Positions 1 to 9,427 are shown, counted from the first letter of the stretch. The stretch: 64,000 bases of DNA from an uncultured Bacteroides sp. (GCA_944320865.1 CALUJC010000009.1:17013-81012), one strand, 5' to 3'. Program-made: numbers and translations. Notes: a model not told the origin generated them from the letters alone.

Positions 1-236
1 TAAAGCGGTTCTACCAGCCCTGCTTCCAAGGCAGGATTAAGATAGCTATTCAAGAAATTTTTTCTGTCATTTAATTGCATTTGCTCCATCAATTCTTTTA
101 CAGAACATAGTCTTATGCCAATAATGCCGACAAGCGCCTCTACTTGTGGGGTACTTGTGGGGTACTTGTGGGGTACTTGTCGGATACTTGTCGGGTGCTT
201 GTCGGGTGCTTGGGTGGTACTTGCCCTGCCATTTCC
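1..236 (-). pseudogene. C-terminal fragment of an ATP-binding/Fic-like regulator (winged-helix tail), runs off the left edge
   Basis: Reading leftwards, an open frame runs from just inside a TAG stop at 237-239 to the window edge. Its last part reads SVKELMEQMQLNDRKNFLNS and continues YLNPALEAGL. From memory this is the winged-helix end of the AlbA_2/divergent-AAA or Fic family proteins, which finish with a similar NF..YLNPALE.GLIE motif. The segment before it, TSTPQV and PHKYPT, is encoded by 11-bp tandem repeats, matching the proline-rich repeated linker of that family. No upstream catalytic domain is visible beyond the stop, so this is either a truncated remnant or a gene broken by repeat slippage. 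The true C-terminus lies outside the window. No convincing start codon context is seen. Confidence 0.45.
141..228. repeat. 11-bp tandem repeat, about eight units
   Basis: Units of TACTTGTGGGG (three identical copies, 141-173) are followed by variants TACTTGTCGGA, TACTTGTCGGG, TGCTTGTCGGG, TGCTTGGGTGG and TACTTGCCCTG. Because 11 is not a multiple of 3, each unit gained or lost shifts the frame of the minus-strand gene fragment it encodes, while three units (33 bp) restore it. Confidence 0.9.
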
Positions 237-304
237 CTATTGTAACGGAATATCACCCACACGGCACTTCCGTCCGTGTGAAATTCCACTATGTCAAGTT
301 CCAT

Positions 305-418
305 TACCCACCCTGTATCTATTTCCTACGCTCCACCTTCGCTCCATAGAGCCGAACCGGGAGCGAAGCAATACCGAAGGAGGTACGAATGGGGTACGAA
401 GAAGAATGGAGGAGGGTA
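305..418 (-). repeat. Dispersed intergenic repeat, copy 1 (family with GTACCCCATTCGGTACT core)
   Basis: On the minus strand this reads TCGTACCCCATTCGTACCTC, then a CTTCG-rich part and CTATGGAGCG. The same modules occur at 11863-11972 (minus), 17530-17615 (plus) and 30797-30907 (plus). This copy and copy 2 also share the flank CCCTGTA..ATTTCC. It has no coding sense in any frame that I recognise. Confidence 0.75.
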
Positions 419-554
419 AGTTTTTCCTATAAGCAGATAGGGTAGCAGTCTGATAGACAGAACTGTAGAATCGCGCATAAGTAGCCAAAAGGGGGAAATG
501 CGGAGATTGAGGGTGTTAAAATTACGGATTTCGAGTGTAACAAAAGCGGAAATA

Positions 555-586
555 TTTGCAGATAAACGAAAGTTTACCTATCTTTG
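555..586 (+). promoter_or_regulatory. Bacteroidetes-type promoter
   Basis: TTTG at 555-558, 20 bases, then TATCTTTG at 579-586 fits the phylum's -33/-7 consensus. Transcription should begin near 592-596, which rules out the upstream in-frame ATG at 556 and leaves ATG 604 or 610 as the start of the next gene. Confidence 0.7.
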
Positions 587-603
587 CCTTACTGATAAGC
601 AAA

Positions 604-789
604 ATGAATATGGACAAAGAGATTGAAAAGCTGGAGCTGCACGTCGTGCGGCTGGAGCAAGCCATCAGGCAGGTGCAACGACTGAGGCAAATGGGTCTGG
701 ACAATGAAAAAATCGATAGGAAAATCGATGAATACCTAGACGGCATTTTAGAGGCCAAGAAAAGAATTGAAGAACTAAAGAAGAAATGA
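604..789 (+). CDS. Small coiled-coil protein of unknown function
   Basis: The 61-residue product begins MNMDKEIEKLELHVVRLEQA and is almost entirely charged heptad-like sequence rich in E, K, R, I and L, ending KKRIEELKKK. It should form one or two long helices, probably a coiled coil. I recognise no family. The start at 604 (or 610) is chosen because a good promoter ends at 586. It lies 48 bp before a DUF5053 gene on the same strand, and the two are probably co-transcribed. Small genes of this kind accompany DUF5053 proteins in mobile or accessory patches of Bacteroides genomes, which would fit the broken gene and repeats immediately upstream, but that is inference. Confidence 0.6.
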   Translation: MNMDKEIEKLELHVVRLEQAIRQVQRLRQMGLDNEKIDRKIDEYLDGILEAKKRIEELKKK

Positions 790-837
790 AAAGGCAAGGA
801 ACACTTTCACTTTTCATCACTAAAACCTAAATAGAAT

Positions 838-1239
838 ATGAAAAAGGAATTGAAACAAGAACTGGAATTGCTAAAGCAAGAATTGGGTACTCCTGCATTC
901 GACGAGCGACTGGACAAACTGCAAGGACGCCATACATCGGATGAGGACAAGGCGCTCATTGACGACTATGTGCTGCAAATGCTGGACAATATAGGCGGCG
1001 AATTGCAGGAAGTCGACAAGGAACTGGATACCATACAGGCCATAAAGGGAATTTCGGACATGATCTCGTTCAAGTACATTGCCGAAACGTATTTCAAGAA
1101 ATCAAAGGCATGGTTCTCGCAGCGGCTGAACGGCAACGTGGTGCATGGCAAGGTGTGCCGGTTCAACGAAGATGAGCTGAAGACATTGCGCTTCGCTTTG
1201 CAGGACATCAGCAGAAAGATAGGTTCTCTCAGCATTTAG
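838..1239 (+). CDS. DUF5053 domain-containing protein
   Basis: A 133-residue protein with no signal peptide or membrane segment. The N-terminal half is acidic and helical (QELELLKQELG to QEVDKELDTIQ). The C-terminal half, FKYIAETYFKKSKAWFSQRL then NGNVVHGKVCRFNEDE and LQDISRKIGSL, is what I remember as the DUF5053 signature and resembles a helix-turn-helix (KSKAWFSQRLNG would be the recognition part). A DNA-binding role is inference. It follows the small coiled-coil gene by 48 bp. The next promoter starts at 1241, directly after the stop codon. Confidence 0.75.
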   Translation: MKKELKQELELLKQELGTPAFDERLDKLQGRHTSDEDKALIDDYVLQMLDNIGGELQEVDKELDTIQAIKGISDMISFKYIAETYFKKSKAWFSQRLNGNVVHGKVCRFNEDELKTLRFALQDISRKIGSLSI

Positions 1240-1240
1240 T

Positions 1241-1270
1241 TTTGTTTATCGACCGTTTTGTATAACTTTG
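1241..1270 (+). promoter_or_regulatory. Promoter of the hybrid two-component system gene
   Basis: TTTG at 1241-1244, 18 bases, TAACTTTG at 1263-1270. The predicted transcript start, around 1276-1280, lies after the upstream in-frame codon at 1268, supporting ATG 1328 as translational start. Confidence 0.65.
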
Positions 1271-1327
1271 CGCTGGAAAAAACAGACACTGATGCTTTAC
1301 GCGTACCTTAAACGACACACTACCTGC

Positions 1328-4300
1328 ATGGAAAACCCCATATTGCACTGGAAAGCCCTGCTCGCCGTGCTGCTGACGCTGTGCCCGGCGGCTCTTGCCG
1401 CACAGCTGCCGCTGGTGGAGCAGATATCGAGCAACTTCATCACCTCGTTTGCCGAAGACCCCAAGGGATACATCTGGATTGGCACCAACCACGGGCTGAA
1501 CCGCTTCAGCGGCTCGAACTACACCGTGTACTATGCGCAGAAGGAGGCGACGGCGCTCAACAGCGACTATGTGTCTAACCTGATGCTGGACGATGACGGC
1601 CGCCTGTGGATGTCGAACGAATGCGGGCTGTGTGTGCGGGAGGACGGCGTCTTCAGGCATCTGCCCAACATGGGGTTCAATCCCATAGGGCGCGTGCTGG
1701 ACCTGGACAGCCGGTGGCTCATCATTACCGACCGCATAGGTATTGCCAAGGTGGACAAGCAGACGCTGAAGGAGGAGAAATACTATCCGCAACCCGGCAT
1801 AAGCAACGTGACGGCCATCACCGTGTCCAGCCAGAAACAGATTTGGACAGCCAACGCTTCGAGCCATGCCACCGGCATCTACATACTGGACGAGGAGCTG
1901 AACCTGCTGCGCACGCTGCACTGCCCCAAGGATGCCTACATCGACGACATTGTGGAAGACTCCCGGCAGAGGATGTGGGTGGTGACCACCGGAGGGTTGC
2001 TGTGCTACGACGCCAAGACGTGGGAGGAACTGCCCGTGCCCGTCTCCCTCGTGAAGGCCACGCGGGGCAAGCGGCTGCACTTCGTGATGCCCTACCGGCA
2101 AGACTTCCTGCTGCTGGGCATTGCGGGCGAGGGAATGTTCCGCTACGACGTGGCACGGCAGATACTGACACGCATCCATGCCCAGCAACGGCTGAAGGAG
2201 GAAAAATACATCTGCTTCATCGACTCGCACAACGGGATTTGGTTGTCCGACCAGGAGAATGACTTCCAGTATTATCCCGAACGGACGGCCTTCAACAACC
2301 TGTCGTCTATCTTCGAGCATCTGGAAGACCCCTTTGTGAAGAACCTTCTGTTCGACAACGAAGGCTACCTGTGGATGCGCTCCTCATACGACATTGCCAG
2401 CTACGACACGCAGGCGGACAGGATAACGTTCCACCAGGCGGACGGCAGCATTTACGGGCATATCTTCATCGACTCGAAAAACAGGCTGTGGGTCATCCGG
2501 AACCGGCAGGAACTTCGGCTGTATGCCATCAGCAAAGGGAAAATCGTGAGGGAGGAGAAGCGCTATGTGTTTCCTTCCAATGTATTCTCCATCAGCGAAG
2601 ACCAGGACGGACGCATCTGGGCGACATTGTCTGACAGGTTTGCCACGCTGTCGGCCGACGGGAAATTCACTTACCGGTATGCCCCAAACGGCATCTCTTT
2701 CTCACAACTACAGACGCTGCGCCCGTCGGGCACCATGATACTCTACACGGTGGCCAACGGCCTCTACAAGTTTGGCGAAGACCAGCAGTTCATCCCGCTG
2801 GACTCCCTCTACCTGCCCAACCCGAATTCGCTCATCATCGACCGGAACAACACGTACTGGATAGGCACCTACAACACCGGATTGGTACACTACGACCCAC
2901 GCGCGCAACGGATGGAGCGGTTTGACACCTCGTCGGGACTGGTGGACAACAGCCTGAAGGCAGTGGTAGAGGACAAGGATGGGAACATCTGGTTCAGTTC
3001 GTCCACACACATAGGGAAGTATGACGTGCAGGAGAAGACATTCTCTTACTTGTATGACAGCTATTTCAGCAAGGGCAAGCTGTATGCCTTGAACTGCGCG
3101 GCGGTGGCGCCGGACGGCACGTTGTTTTTCGGCGGCTCGGGCGGCATCACGGCCATTTATCCGAATGTGCCCATTGAAGACAGCCCGGACATTCCGCTGA
3201 ACCTGGACATGGTGCTGGTAAACGGGACCGTACATAACGGCACTGAGGAAGAAGGCCTTTCTTTATCTTACCGGGAGAATATGGTAACCTTTTATTACTC
3301 GGCGCTGAAGTTCGAAGCAGGTTCCTTGCTGAACTATGCCTATATGCTGGAAGGTTTCGACAAGGACTGGATTGATGCCGGCACCAACAAGCGGGTTGTC
3401 TACTCCAACTTGCCTGCGGGGAAATATACGTTCAAGGTGAAGGCACGCATGTTGAGCGGGAAGTGGTGTGAAAATGAATTGGAGCAGGAGGTCGTCATCC
3501 ACCCGGCACCATGGGCCGCACCTTGGGCCATCGCGCTCTATTGGCTGGCAGGCATCGGCTTGGTGATACTGGCCATCTGGATGATTATACGCTGGCGGAC
3601 ACAAGAGGAGAGGCTGACACTGACCGAGCGGCAAAAGGAGATAAACCAGGAACATATAGACTTTGTGACCAACATTTCGCATGAAGTGCGCACACCGCTG
3701 GCCATGGTCTATGCCCCCCTGAAAGAACTGGCAAAGGAGAACAACCTGAACGAGCATGAGCGTGGCCTGGTGGACATCATGCTGCGCAATGCCGACCGAC
3801 TGATGCGGCTTGTCAAGCAATTGCTGGACTCCGGGAAGAGCGAAAAAGATGAAAAGCAACTCCGAACCGCTATGGCAGACCTGGCAGCCTTGGTGCGTGC
3901 ACTGGTGGCCAACTTCCGTTTCATCATCCATGAAAAAGGGTTGACGGTGAACTTGCATGCCGACCAAGATACGCTGGCCTGCTTTGACGCGGAGAAGGTG
4001 GAAAAGATATTCTATAACCTGTTTACCAATGCCATCAAGTATACGCCAGAGGGGGGATGTATTGACGTTACTGTGGAAAGTGACGGGAAGAACGCACGGA
4101 TACGGGTGACCGATACAGGCCAGGGCATTCCGCCGGAAAAGCAGAAACACTTGTTCGGGCGCTTCGAACGGTTGGGAGCCGACAAAAAATATCCTAATGT
4201 CAACGGGAAAGGCATCGGCCTGAACTATGCGCAATACCTGGCACACCTGCATAAGGGAAACATAGAGTATACACCCAACCACCCGAAGGGGGCTTGCTTC

Positions 4301-5176
4301 ACCCTCAGCATACCGCAGTCGCTGACGGCATACAGCCCCGAAGAACGGGCACAGGACAACGAATACAAAATGCCCGTAACAGTAAACGACACGGCTTCCA
4401 CCGAGAAAGATACCCCGAAGGAATACACGCTGCTCATTGCGGAAGACGACCAGGAGGTGCGCGAGTACCTGCGCGCACTGCTGTCGGCCGACTACAACAT
4501 CATTGCCGTGGAGAACGGGGAAGAAGCCATAGACGGGTTGGGCATGAACCTGCCCGACCTGATAGTGAGCGACGTGGTGATGCCCCTGAAAGACGGCTAC
4601 GAACTGTGCAAGACCGTCAAGACAAGCGCCGACTGGGGGCACATCCCCGTCATCCTGCTCACGGCAAAGAACGACACGGACAGCAGCATCAAGGGACTGG
4701 ACTGCGGCGCCGACGCCTACGTGGGCAAGCCGTTCGACCCCTTCTACCTGAAAGCTGCCATAGCCAACCTGCTGGAGAACCGCAGGCGGATGCAGCAGAT
4801 GGTGCAGAACTTCACTTCGGGCAACCTGTCGAAAGGCAAGGCGCGCGAAGCCATGCTCAACGAGCAGGACCGCCAGTTCCTGGAAAACCTGCACGCGCTG
4901 CTCGACCGGCACTTGGACGACGAGGACTTCGGCATCGCCTCGCTGGCAAAGGAAATGAACATGAGCTACAGCAGCCTGTATGCGCGCATCAAGTCGCTGA
5001 CGGGGCAGACACCGCAGAACTTCCTCATCACCTACCGCATGAACACGGCCATGCAACTGCTGCAGACGGGCAAATACACCGTGAGCGAAGTGTGCTACAA
5101 GGTAGGAGCATCGTCGCTGGCCAACTTCTCACGCAGCTTCAAGCGGCAGTTCGGCGTGCCGCCCAGCGAAGTATAA
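1328..5176 (+). CDS. Hybrid two-component system sensor/regulator (HTCS), AraC output
   Basis: One 1282-residue protein carries a whole signalling chain. A signal peptide (MENPILHWKALLAVLLTLCP, cut near AALAAQ) is followed by a periplasmic two-component-regulator propeller (about residues 25-640, with repeats such as DPKGYIWIGTNHGLNRF), a Y_Y_Y domain and one membrane helix near 732-756. Inside the cell come HisKA (phospho-acceptor His785 in NISHEVRTPL), HATPase (NAIKYTPEGG, DTGQGIP, GKGIGLN), a receiver domain (Asp1082 in VSDVVMPLKDGYE) and a C-terminal AraC-type helix-turn-helix. In Bacteroides such proteins bind glycan fragments in the periplasm and switch on the linked uptake locus. Here no SusC/SusD pair adjoins it. 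The nearest transport gene is the TonB-dependent receptor 1.4 kb downstream. The start is the ATG giving a proper signal peptide and lying after the promoter. Confidence 0.93.
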   Translation: MENPILHWKALLAVLLTLCPAALAAQLPLVEQISSNFITSFAEDPKGYIWIGTNHGLNRFSGSNYTVYYAQKEATALNSDYVSNLMLDDDGRLWMSNECGLCVREDGVFRHLPNMGFNPIGRVLDLDSRWLIITDRIGIAKVDKQTLKEEKYYPQPGISNVTAITVSSQKQIWTANASSHATGIYILDEELNLLRTLHCPKDAYIDDIVEDSRQRMWVVTTGGLLCYDAKTWEELPVPVSLVKATRGKRLHFVMPYRQDFLLLGIAGEGMFRYDVARQILTRIHAQQRLKEEKYICFIDSHNGIWLSDQENDFQYYPERTAFNNLSSIFEHLEDPFVKNLLFDNEGYLWMRSSYDIASYDTQADRITFHQADGSIYGHIFIDSKNRLWVIRNRQELRLYAISKGKIVREEKRYVFPSNVFSISEDQDGRIWATLSDRFATLSADGKFTYRYAPNGISFSQLQTLRPSGTMILYTVANGLYKFGEDQQFIPLDSLYLPNPNSLIIDRNNTYWIGTYNTGLVHYDPRAQRMERFDTSSGLVDNSLKAVVEDKDGNIWFSSSTHIGKYDVQEKTFSYLYDSYFSKGKLYALNCAAVAPDGTLFFGGSGGITAIYPNVPIEDSPDIPLNLDMVLVNGTVHNGTEEEGLSLSYRENMVTFYYSALKFEAGSLLNYAYMLEGFDKDWIDAGTNKRVVYSNLPAGKYTFKVKARMLSGKWCENELEQEVVIHPAPWAAPWAIALYWLAGIGLVILAIWMIIRWRTQEERLTLTERQKEINQEHIDFVTNISHEVRTPLAMVYAPLKELAKENNLNEHERGLVDIMLRNADRLMRLVKQLLDSGKSEKDEKQLRTAMADLAALVRALVANFRFIIHEKGLTVNLHADQDTLACFDAEKVEKIFYNLFTNAIKYTPEGGCIDVTVESDGKNARIRVTDTGQGIPPEKQKHLFGRFERLGADKKYPNVNGKGIGLNYAQYLAHLHKGNIEYTPNHPKGACFTLSIPQSLTAYSPEERAQDNEYKMPVTVNDTASTEKDTPKEYTLLIAEDDQEVREYLRALLSADYNIIAVENGEEAIDGLGMNLPDLIVSDVVMPLKDGYELCKTVKTSADWGHIPVILLTAKNDTDSSIKGLDCGADAYVGKPFDPFYLKAAIANLLENRRRMQQMVQNFTSGNLSKGKAREAMLNEQDRQFLENLHALLDRHLDDEDFGIASLAKEMNMSYSSLYARIKSLTGQTPQNFLITYRMNTAMQLLQTGKYTVSEVCYKVGASSLANFSRSFKRQFGVPPSEV

Positions 5177-5188
5177 CCAACACGGCCT

Positions 5189-6397
5189 ATGGACTTCAAC
5201 GAAGCAACCCTCGACTTTATCCGCCGACATGCCGGCGACGACGTGTCCCTCCTGGCCCTACAGGCAGGCAAGTACCCCGGCGTGGACATGCCCGCCGCAC
5301 TGGCACAGATAGCCGGGCGGCAACGCATGAAGGCCAAAGTGCCTTCGTGGGCCGCCAGGGAGGGACTGGTGTATCCCCCGCATTTGCCGCTGGAACAGTG
5401 TTCGTCGGAGGAGGCGGCACGCCACAAGGCGGACATAGTGGAGCAGGCGGGCGGCGAAAGGCACATGCTGGTGGACCTTACGGGCGGATTCGGCGTGGAC
5501 TGCGCCTTTCTCAGCACACTGTTCGACAAGACCGTCTACGTGGAACGGCAGGAGGCCCTCTGCAAGGCGGCGCGCCACAACTTCCCGCTACTCGGCCTAC
5601 CGGCCATCGAAGTGCACAATGCAGACAGCACAGCCTATCTGAAACAGATGCCCATGGCCAGCCTGATATTCATCGACCCGGCACGGCGGGACAGCCACGG
5701 GGGCAAGACAGTGCCCATTGCCGACTGCGAACCCGACGTGGCCGCACTGGAGCCGCTGCTGCTACAGAAGGCCCCCCGGGTGCTGGTGAAGCTGTCGCCC
5801 ATGCTCGACATTGCCCGGGCGCTGACGGAGCTGAAGCACGTGCGAGCGGTGCACATCGTGTCGGTGGCCGGCGAGTGCAAGGAATTGCTGCTGGTGCTGG
5901 GCCGGGGCGAGCCCCTGCCCGCCGACGACGTACCCCTGCACTGCACCAACCTGCAGAGCGGCCAGCCGGACTTCTGCTTCACGCGCAGGCAAGAACAGCA
6001 ATCGCCCTGCCCCCTGTCCCAAGCCGTAGGTGCCTATCTGTACGAGCCCAATGCCTCCATCCTGAAGGCGGGCGCCTTCCGCAGCCTTACCTATATATAT
6101 AAGGTAAAGAAGCTGCACGCCAACAGCCACCTGTACACGGCAGACGAGCCAGTGCCCCACTTCCCCGGGCGCAAGTTCCGCGTGGAAGGCTGTTGCGGTT
6201 TTGCGAAGAAAGAGGTGGCCCGGCTGCTCGGCACGGATGCGAAGGCCAACCTCACCGTGCGCAACTTCCCCGCCACCGTGGCCGAACTGCGCAAGCGCCT
6301 CCACCTGGCCGATGGGGGCGACCGTTACCTCTTTGCCACCACCCTGGCCGACGGGAGCAAGGTGCTCATCGACTGCCGTGCTGCAAGCCTTTCGTAG
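5189..6397 (+). CDS. SAM-dependent methyltransferase with THUMP-like domain (PG_1098 type)
   Basis: A 402-residue cytoplasmic protein. After an all-helical N-terminus (residues 1-85), a Rossmann methyltransferase core begins with LVDLTGGFGVDCAFLS (motif I), then acidic VYVERQE and FIDPARRD, which is the position of the catalytic loop. The C-terminal part (FRVEGCCGFAKKEVARLLG to NFPATVAELRKRL) corresponds to the ferredoxin-like and THUMP-like domains found in the Porphyromonas PG_1098 family. RNA binding and RNA methylation are likely from the fold, but the target is unknown. It starts 12 bp after the HTCS stop and may be read from the same transcript. Its stop codon overlaps the first unit of a 22-bp-period repeat array. 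Confidence 0.8.
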   Translation: MDFNEATLDFIRRHAGDDVSLLALQAGKYPGVDMPAALAQIAGRQRMKAKVPSWAAREGLVYPPHLPLEQCSSEEAARHKADIVEQAGGERHMLVDLTGGFGVDCAFLSTLFDKTVYVERQEALCKAARHNFPLLGLPAIEVHNADSTAYLKQMPMASLIFIDPARRDSHGGKTVPIADCEPDVAALEPLLLQKAPRVLVKLSPMLDIARALTELKHVRAVHIVSVAGECKELLLVLGRGEPLPADDVPLHCTNLQSGQPDFCFTRRQEQQSPCPLSQAVGAYLYEPNASILKAGAFRSLTYIYKVKKLHANSHLYTADEPVPHFPGRKFRVEGCCGFAKKEVARLLGTDAKANLTVRNFPATVAELRKRLHLADGGDRYLFATTLADGSKVLIDCRAASLS

Positions 6398-6477
6398 CCT
6401 TCCAACCCTACCATGCTGGCCTTTAAAGCCTACCGAGCCAGCCTTTAAAGCCCACCGCGCTGGCGTTGGAAGGCTCG
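6395..6477. repeat. 22-bp-period palindromic array G
   Basis: Four 22-bp units start at 6395, 6417, 6439 and 6461. The two inner units contain GGCCTTTAAAGCC-type palindromes, and the two outer units pair with each other (AGCCTTCCAAC 6396-6406 against GTTGGAAGGCT 6465-6475). The array begins on the TAG stop codon of the preceding gene and is followed by CGTTTTG, so it may also serve as a terminator. Confidence 0.75.
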
Positions 6478-6531
6478 TTTTGTAACCATTCTGTAACCGT
6501 TTTGTTACCCCTTCTTCAACAGTTTGCAAAC

Positions 6532-6559
6532 TTTGCATAACATGGCAGCTCTACTTTTG
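6532..6559 (+). promoter_or_regulatory. Promoter of the TonB-dependent receptor gene
   Basis: TACTTTTG at 6552-6559 matches the -7 consensus 28 bp before the ATG. A TTTGCA at 6532-6537 lies 16 bases upstream, shorter than usual, and another TTTG occurs at 6523. Just upstream, TGTAACC is repeated (6481-6498), followed by TTGTTACCCC, a possible operator. Confidence 0.5.
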
Positions 6560-6586
6560 CAGCGCAAAACCAACAATTCATAACGT

Positions 6587-9397
6587 ATGAAAAAAATTAT
6601 TGCAAAAGCATTTCTGTTATTGTTTAGCGCCTTGACCATCAGCCCTATGCTGTGGGCCGATGAGATTAACGACGAGTCCAAGCAGGGAGCCATCCGAGGC
6701 CGCATCGTGGACAACACCAAGCAAATCCTGCCGGGCGCATCCATTTACATCGAGAAACTGCACACCGGCGTGACGAGCGACGTGAACGGATTTTACACCT
6801 TCGCCAACCTGGAGCCGGGCACATACAGAGTGAAAGTGACTTACGTGGGCTACTCGCCCGTGGAAATGACCATCACCATCCCGCAAGGCAAGACCGTGGA
6901 GAAGGACGTGGTGATGAACGAAGGCCTTGAGTTGCAGGAAGTCGTGGTAGGCGGCGCCTTCACCGGCCAACGCCGTGCCCTGTCTTCGCAGAAGAGCAAC
7001 TTGGGCATTACGAACGTCGTATCCGCCGACCAGGTGGGCAAGTTCCCCGACTCGAACATCGGCGACGCACTGAAGCGCATCAGCGGCATCAACGTGCAGT
7101 ACGACCAGGGCGAGGCACGCTTCGGACAGGTACGCGGCACGAGCGCCGACCTCAGCTCGGTCACCATCAACGGCAACCGCGTGCCCTCGGCCGAAGGCGA
7201 CACCCGCAACGTGCAACTCGACCTTATTCCTGCCGACATGGTGCAGACCATCGAGGTGAACAAGGTGGTAACTGCCGATATGGACGGCGATGCCATCGGC
7301 GGCAGCATCAACCTCGTCACCAAGAACACACCGTACAGCCGCATCTTCAACGCCACGGCCGGTAGCGGTTACAACGCTGTCAGCAAAAAGGCGCAAGTAA
7401 ACCTGGGCCTGACTTACGGCGACCGCTTCTTCAACGACAAGCTGGGCCTGATGATTTCGGGCTCTTACCAATATGCCCCCGGCGGCTCGGACAACGCAGA
7501 GTTCGAATATGACGTAGATGACGACCAGGTAGTAATGAAAGAAGCCCAGGTGCGCCAATACTACGTGACGCGCGAACGCCAAAGCTACTCGCTCGCCCTC
7601 GACTACGAATTCAACACCGACCACAAGATTTCGTTCAAAGGCATCTATAACCGCCGCAACGACTGGGAAAACCGCTACCGCGCCGTTTATAAAGACCTGG
7701 ACGAAAGCGACCCCGCCGAACAATCGCTCGAACTGCAGACAAAGGGTGGTGCAAACGACACGAAGAATGCACGCCTGGAACGCCAGCAAACCATGGACTT
7801 CACCTTGGACGGTGACCACAACCTGGGCGGACGCGTCATCATGGACTGGGCAGCTTCTTACTCCCGCGCCAGCGAAGACCGCCCCAACGAACGTTACTTC
7901 GGCCTGAAAATGGATAACAACACAGGCAGCAACCTGCTCGGCACCTTCCAAGGCGTAGGCGGACGCACTCCCTACTCCACCCTCGCCATCCCGGGGCTGG
8001 ACAACACCGACTGGGAACTGGACGAGCTGACCAACAGCGACCAAAGCATCTATGAAAACGAATGGAAATTCCGCCTCAACTTCGAGGTGCCCCTCGCCAA
8101 AGGCTTGTTCGGCAACACGCTGCGCTTCGGCGGGAAATACACCAACAAGACCAAAGACCGCGAAACGGAAATGTACAAATACGACAAAGTATTTGACGAC
8201 GGCGACGCATGGCGCAGCCACGGCACATCACAAATCCGTAACGGCTTCATGGTAGGCGACCACTATCCCGAAGGCACGCACTTCGTAAGCAACAAGTACC
8301 TGGGCGGCATCGACTTCAGCACCATGCAAGGCGAACCCGACTACGAGGAAATGTCCGGCAACTACCACGCCAACGAGCAAATCAGCAGCGCCTACCTGCG
8401 CTTCGACCAGAAGCTGGGCCGCAAGCTCAACCTTATGCTGGGTCTGCGCATGGAACACACCGCACTGGACTATCGCGGCTTGAACTGGGTGGTAGACGAA
8501 GATGAAAACGAAACCCTGCAATCGACCGGCAACCGCAAGAACAACTACACCAACTGGTTGCCCAGCGTGTTGCTGAAATATGACGTGAACGACGACTTCA
8601 AGCTCCGCGCCTCGTTTACCGAAACACTCTCCCGTCCCAAATACTCTGCCTTGATACCGAGCATCAACTACAACCGCGCCGACGAGGAAGCCACCATCGG
8701 AAATCCCGACTTGAAACCGACTACTTCCTACAACTTCGACCTCAGCGCCGAATACTACTTCAAATCTGTCGGCCTGGTCAGCGTAGGGCTGTTCTACAAG
8801 AGCGTGAACAATGTGATTGTAGACGAAGTATGGCAAGGCATGGATCCTGCAATCCCCATCACAGGAGAGTATGAGTACGAAATCTCCAAGCCCATCAACG
8901 CTTACGATGCCAACCTCTACGGCGTGGAAGTGGCTTACCAACGCGACTTCAGCTTCATAACTCCCGCCCTGAAATGCATCGGCTTCTACGGGAACTACAC
9001 CTACACCGCCAACGACACCAAGAACTACAAGTTCGAACACCGCGTAGTAGGCGAAGGTGAAGAAATCGACATGATCGGTTCGCCCGAGCACACCGCCAAC
9101 GCCTCTCTGTTCTTCGAGAAATGGGGCTTCAACCTCCGCCTGTCCTACAACTTCGCTTCGGCTTTCGTAGACGAAATGGGCGAAGTGGCCCAACTGGACC
9201 GCTACTACGACAAGGTGAACTACCTCGACCTGAACGCCACCTATACCTTCGGCAAACGTGTCAAGACGACTATCTATGCCGACGTAACCAACCTGCTGAA
9301 CCAGCCCTTGCGCTATTACCAAGGCACCAAGGACCGCACCGCACAGGTGGAATACTACGGCACGCGCTTCAATGCCGGCGTAAAGGTTAGCTTCTAA
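6587..9397 (+). CDS. TonB-dependent outer-membrane receptor
   Basis: A 936-residue receptor. It has a signal peptide (about residues 1-25), an N-terminal carboxypeptidase-regulatory-like beta-sandwich (GAIRGRIVDNTKQILPGASI through VTYVGYSPVEM, about 35-110), a plug domain (ALKRISGINVQYDQGEARFG, SVTINGNRVPS, VTADMDGDAIGGSINLVTK, about 135-245) and a long beta-barrel with the TonB_dep_Rec signature (SFTETLSRPKYSALIPSINY, NPDLKPTTSYN) ending in phenylalanine. This is the siderophore/catecholate-like receptor class rather than SusC, and no SusD follows. The next gene encodes a secreted metallophosphatase, so a phosphate-bearing substrate is a reasonable guess but is not shown. It has its own promoter and a terminator. 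Confidence 0.93.
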   Translation: MKKIIAKAFLLLFSALTISPMLWADEINDESKQGAIRGRIVDNTKQILPGASIYIEKLHTGVTSDVNGFYTFANLEPGTYRVKVTYVGYSPVEMTITIPQGKTVEKDVVMNEGLELQEVVVGGAFTGQRRALSSQKSNLGITNVVSADQVGKFPDSNIGDALKRISGINVQYDQGEARFGQVRGTSADLSSVTINGNRVPSAEGDTRNVQLDLIPADMVQTIEVNKVVTADMDGDAIGGSINLVTKNTPYSRIFNATAGSGYNAVSKKAQVNLGLTYGDRFFNDKLGLMISGSYQYAPGGSDNAEFEYDVDDDQVVMKEAQVRQYYVTRERQSYSLALDYEFNTDHKISFKGIYNRRNDWENRYRAVYKDLDESDPAEQSLELQTKGGANDTKNARLERQQTMDFTLDGDHNLGGRVIMDWAASYSRASEDRPNERYFGLKMDNNTGSNLLGTFQGVGGRTPYSTLAIPGLDNTDWELDELTNSDQSIYENEWKFRLNFEVPLAKGLFGNTLRFGGKYTNKTKDRETEMYKYDKVFDDGDAWRSHGTSQIRNGFMVGDHYPEGTHFVSNKYLGGIDFSTMQGEPDYEEMSGNYHANEQISSAYLRFDQKLGRKLNLMLGLRMEHTALDYRGLNWVVDEDENETLQSTGNRKNNYTNWLPSVLLKYDVNDDFKLRASFTETLSRPKYSALIPSINYNRADEEATIGNPDLKPTTSYNFDLSAEYYFKSVGLVSVGLFYKSVNNVIVDEVWQGMDPAIPITGEYEYEISKPINAYDANLYGVEVAYQRDFSFITPALKCIGFYGNYTYTANDTKNYKFEHRVVGEGEEIDMIGSPEHTANASLFFEKWGFNLRLSYNFASAFVDEMGEVAQLDRYYDKVNYLDLNATYTFGKRVKTTIYADVTNLLNQPLRYYQGTKDRTAQVEYYGTRFNAGVKVSF

Positions 9398-9427
9398 AAC
9401 AGGAAGCAACAGGCATATCATCAGTCG

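Noticed and set aside
556-603. Longer start for the small coiled-coil gene (ATG 556)
   Set aside because: The promoter -7 box lies at 579-586, inside that extension, so the message begins after it.
3263-5056. 597-codon open frame on the minus strand inside the HTCS gene
   Set aside because: It is the complement of a GC-rich coding sequence and shows no recognisable domain; codon use belongs to the plus strand.
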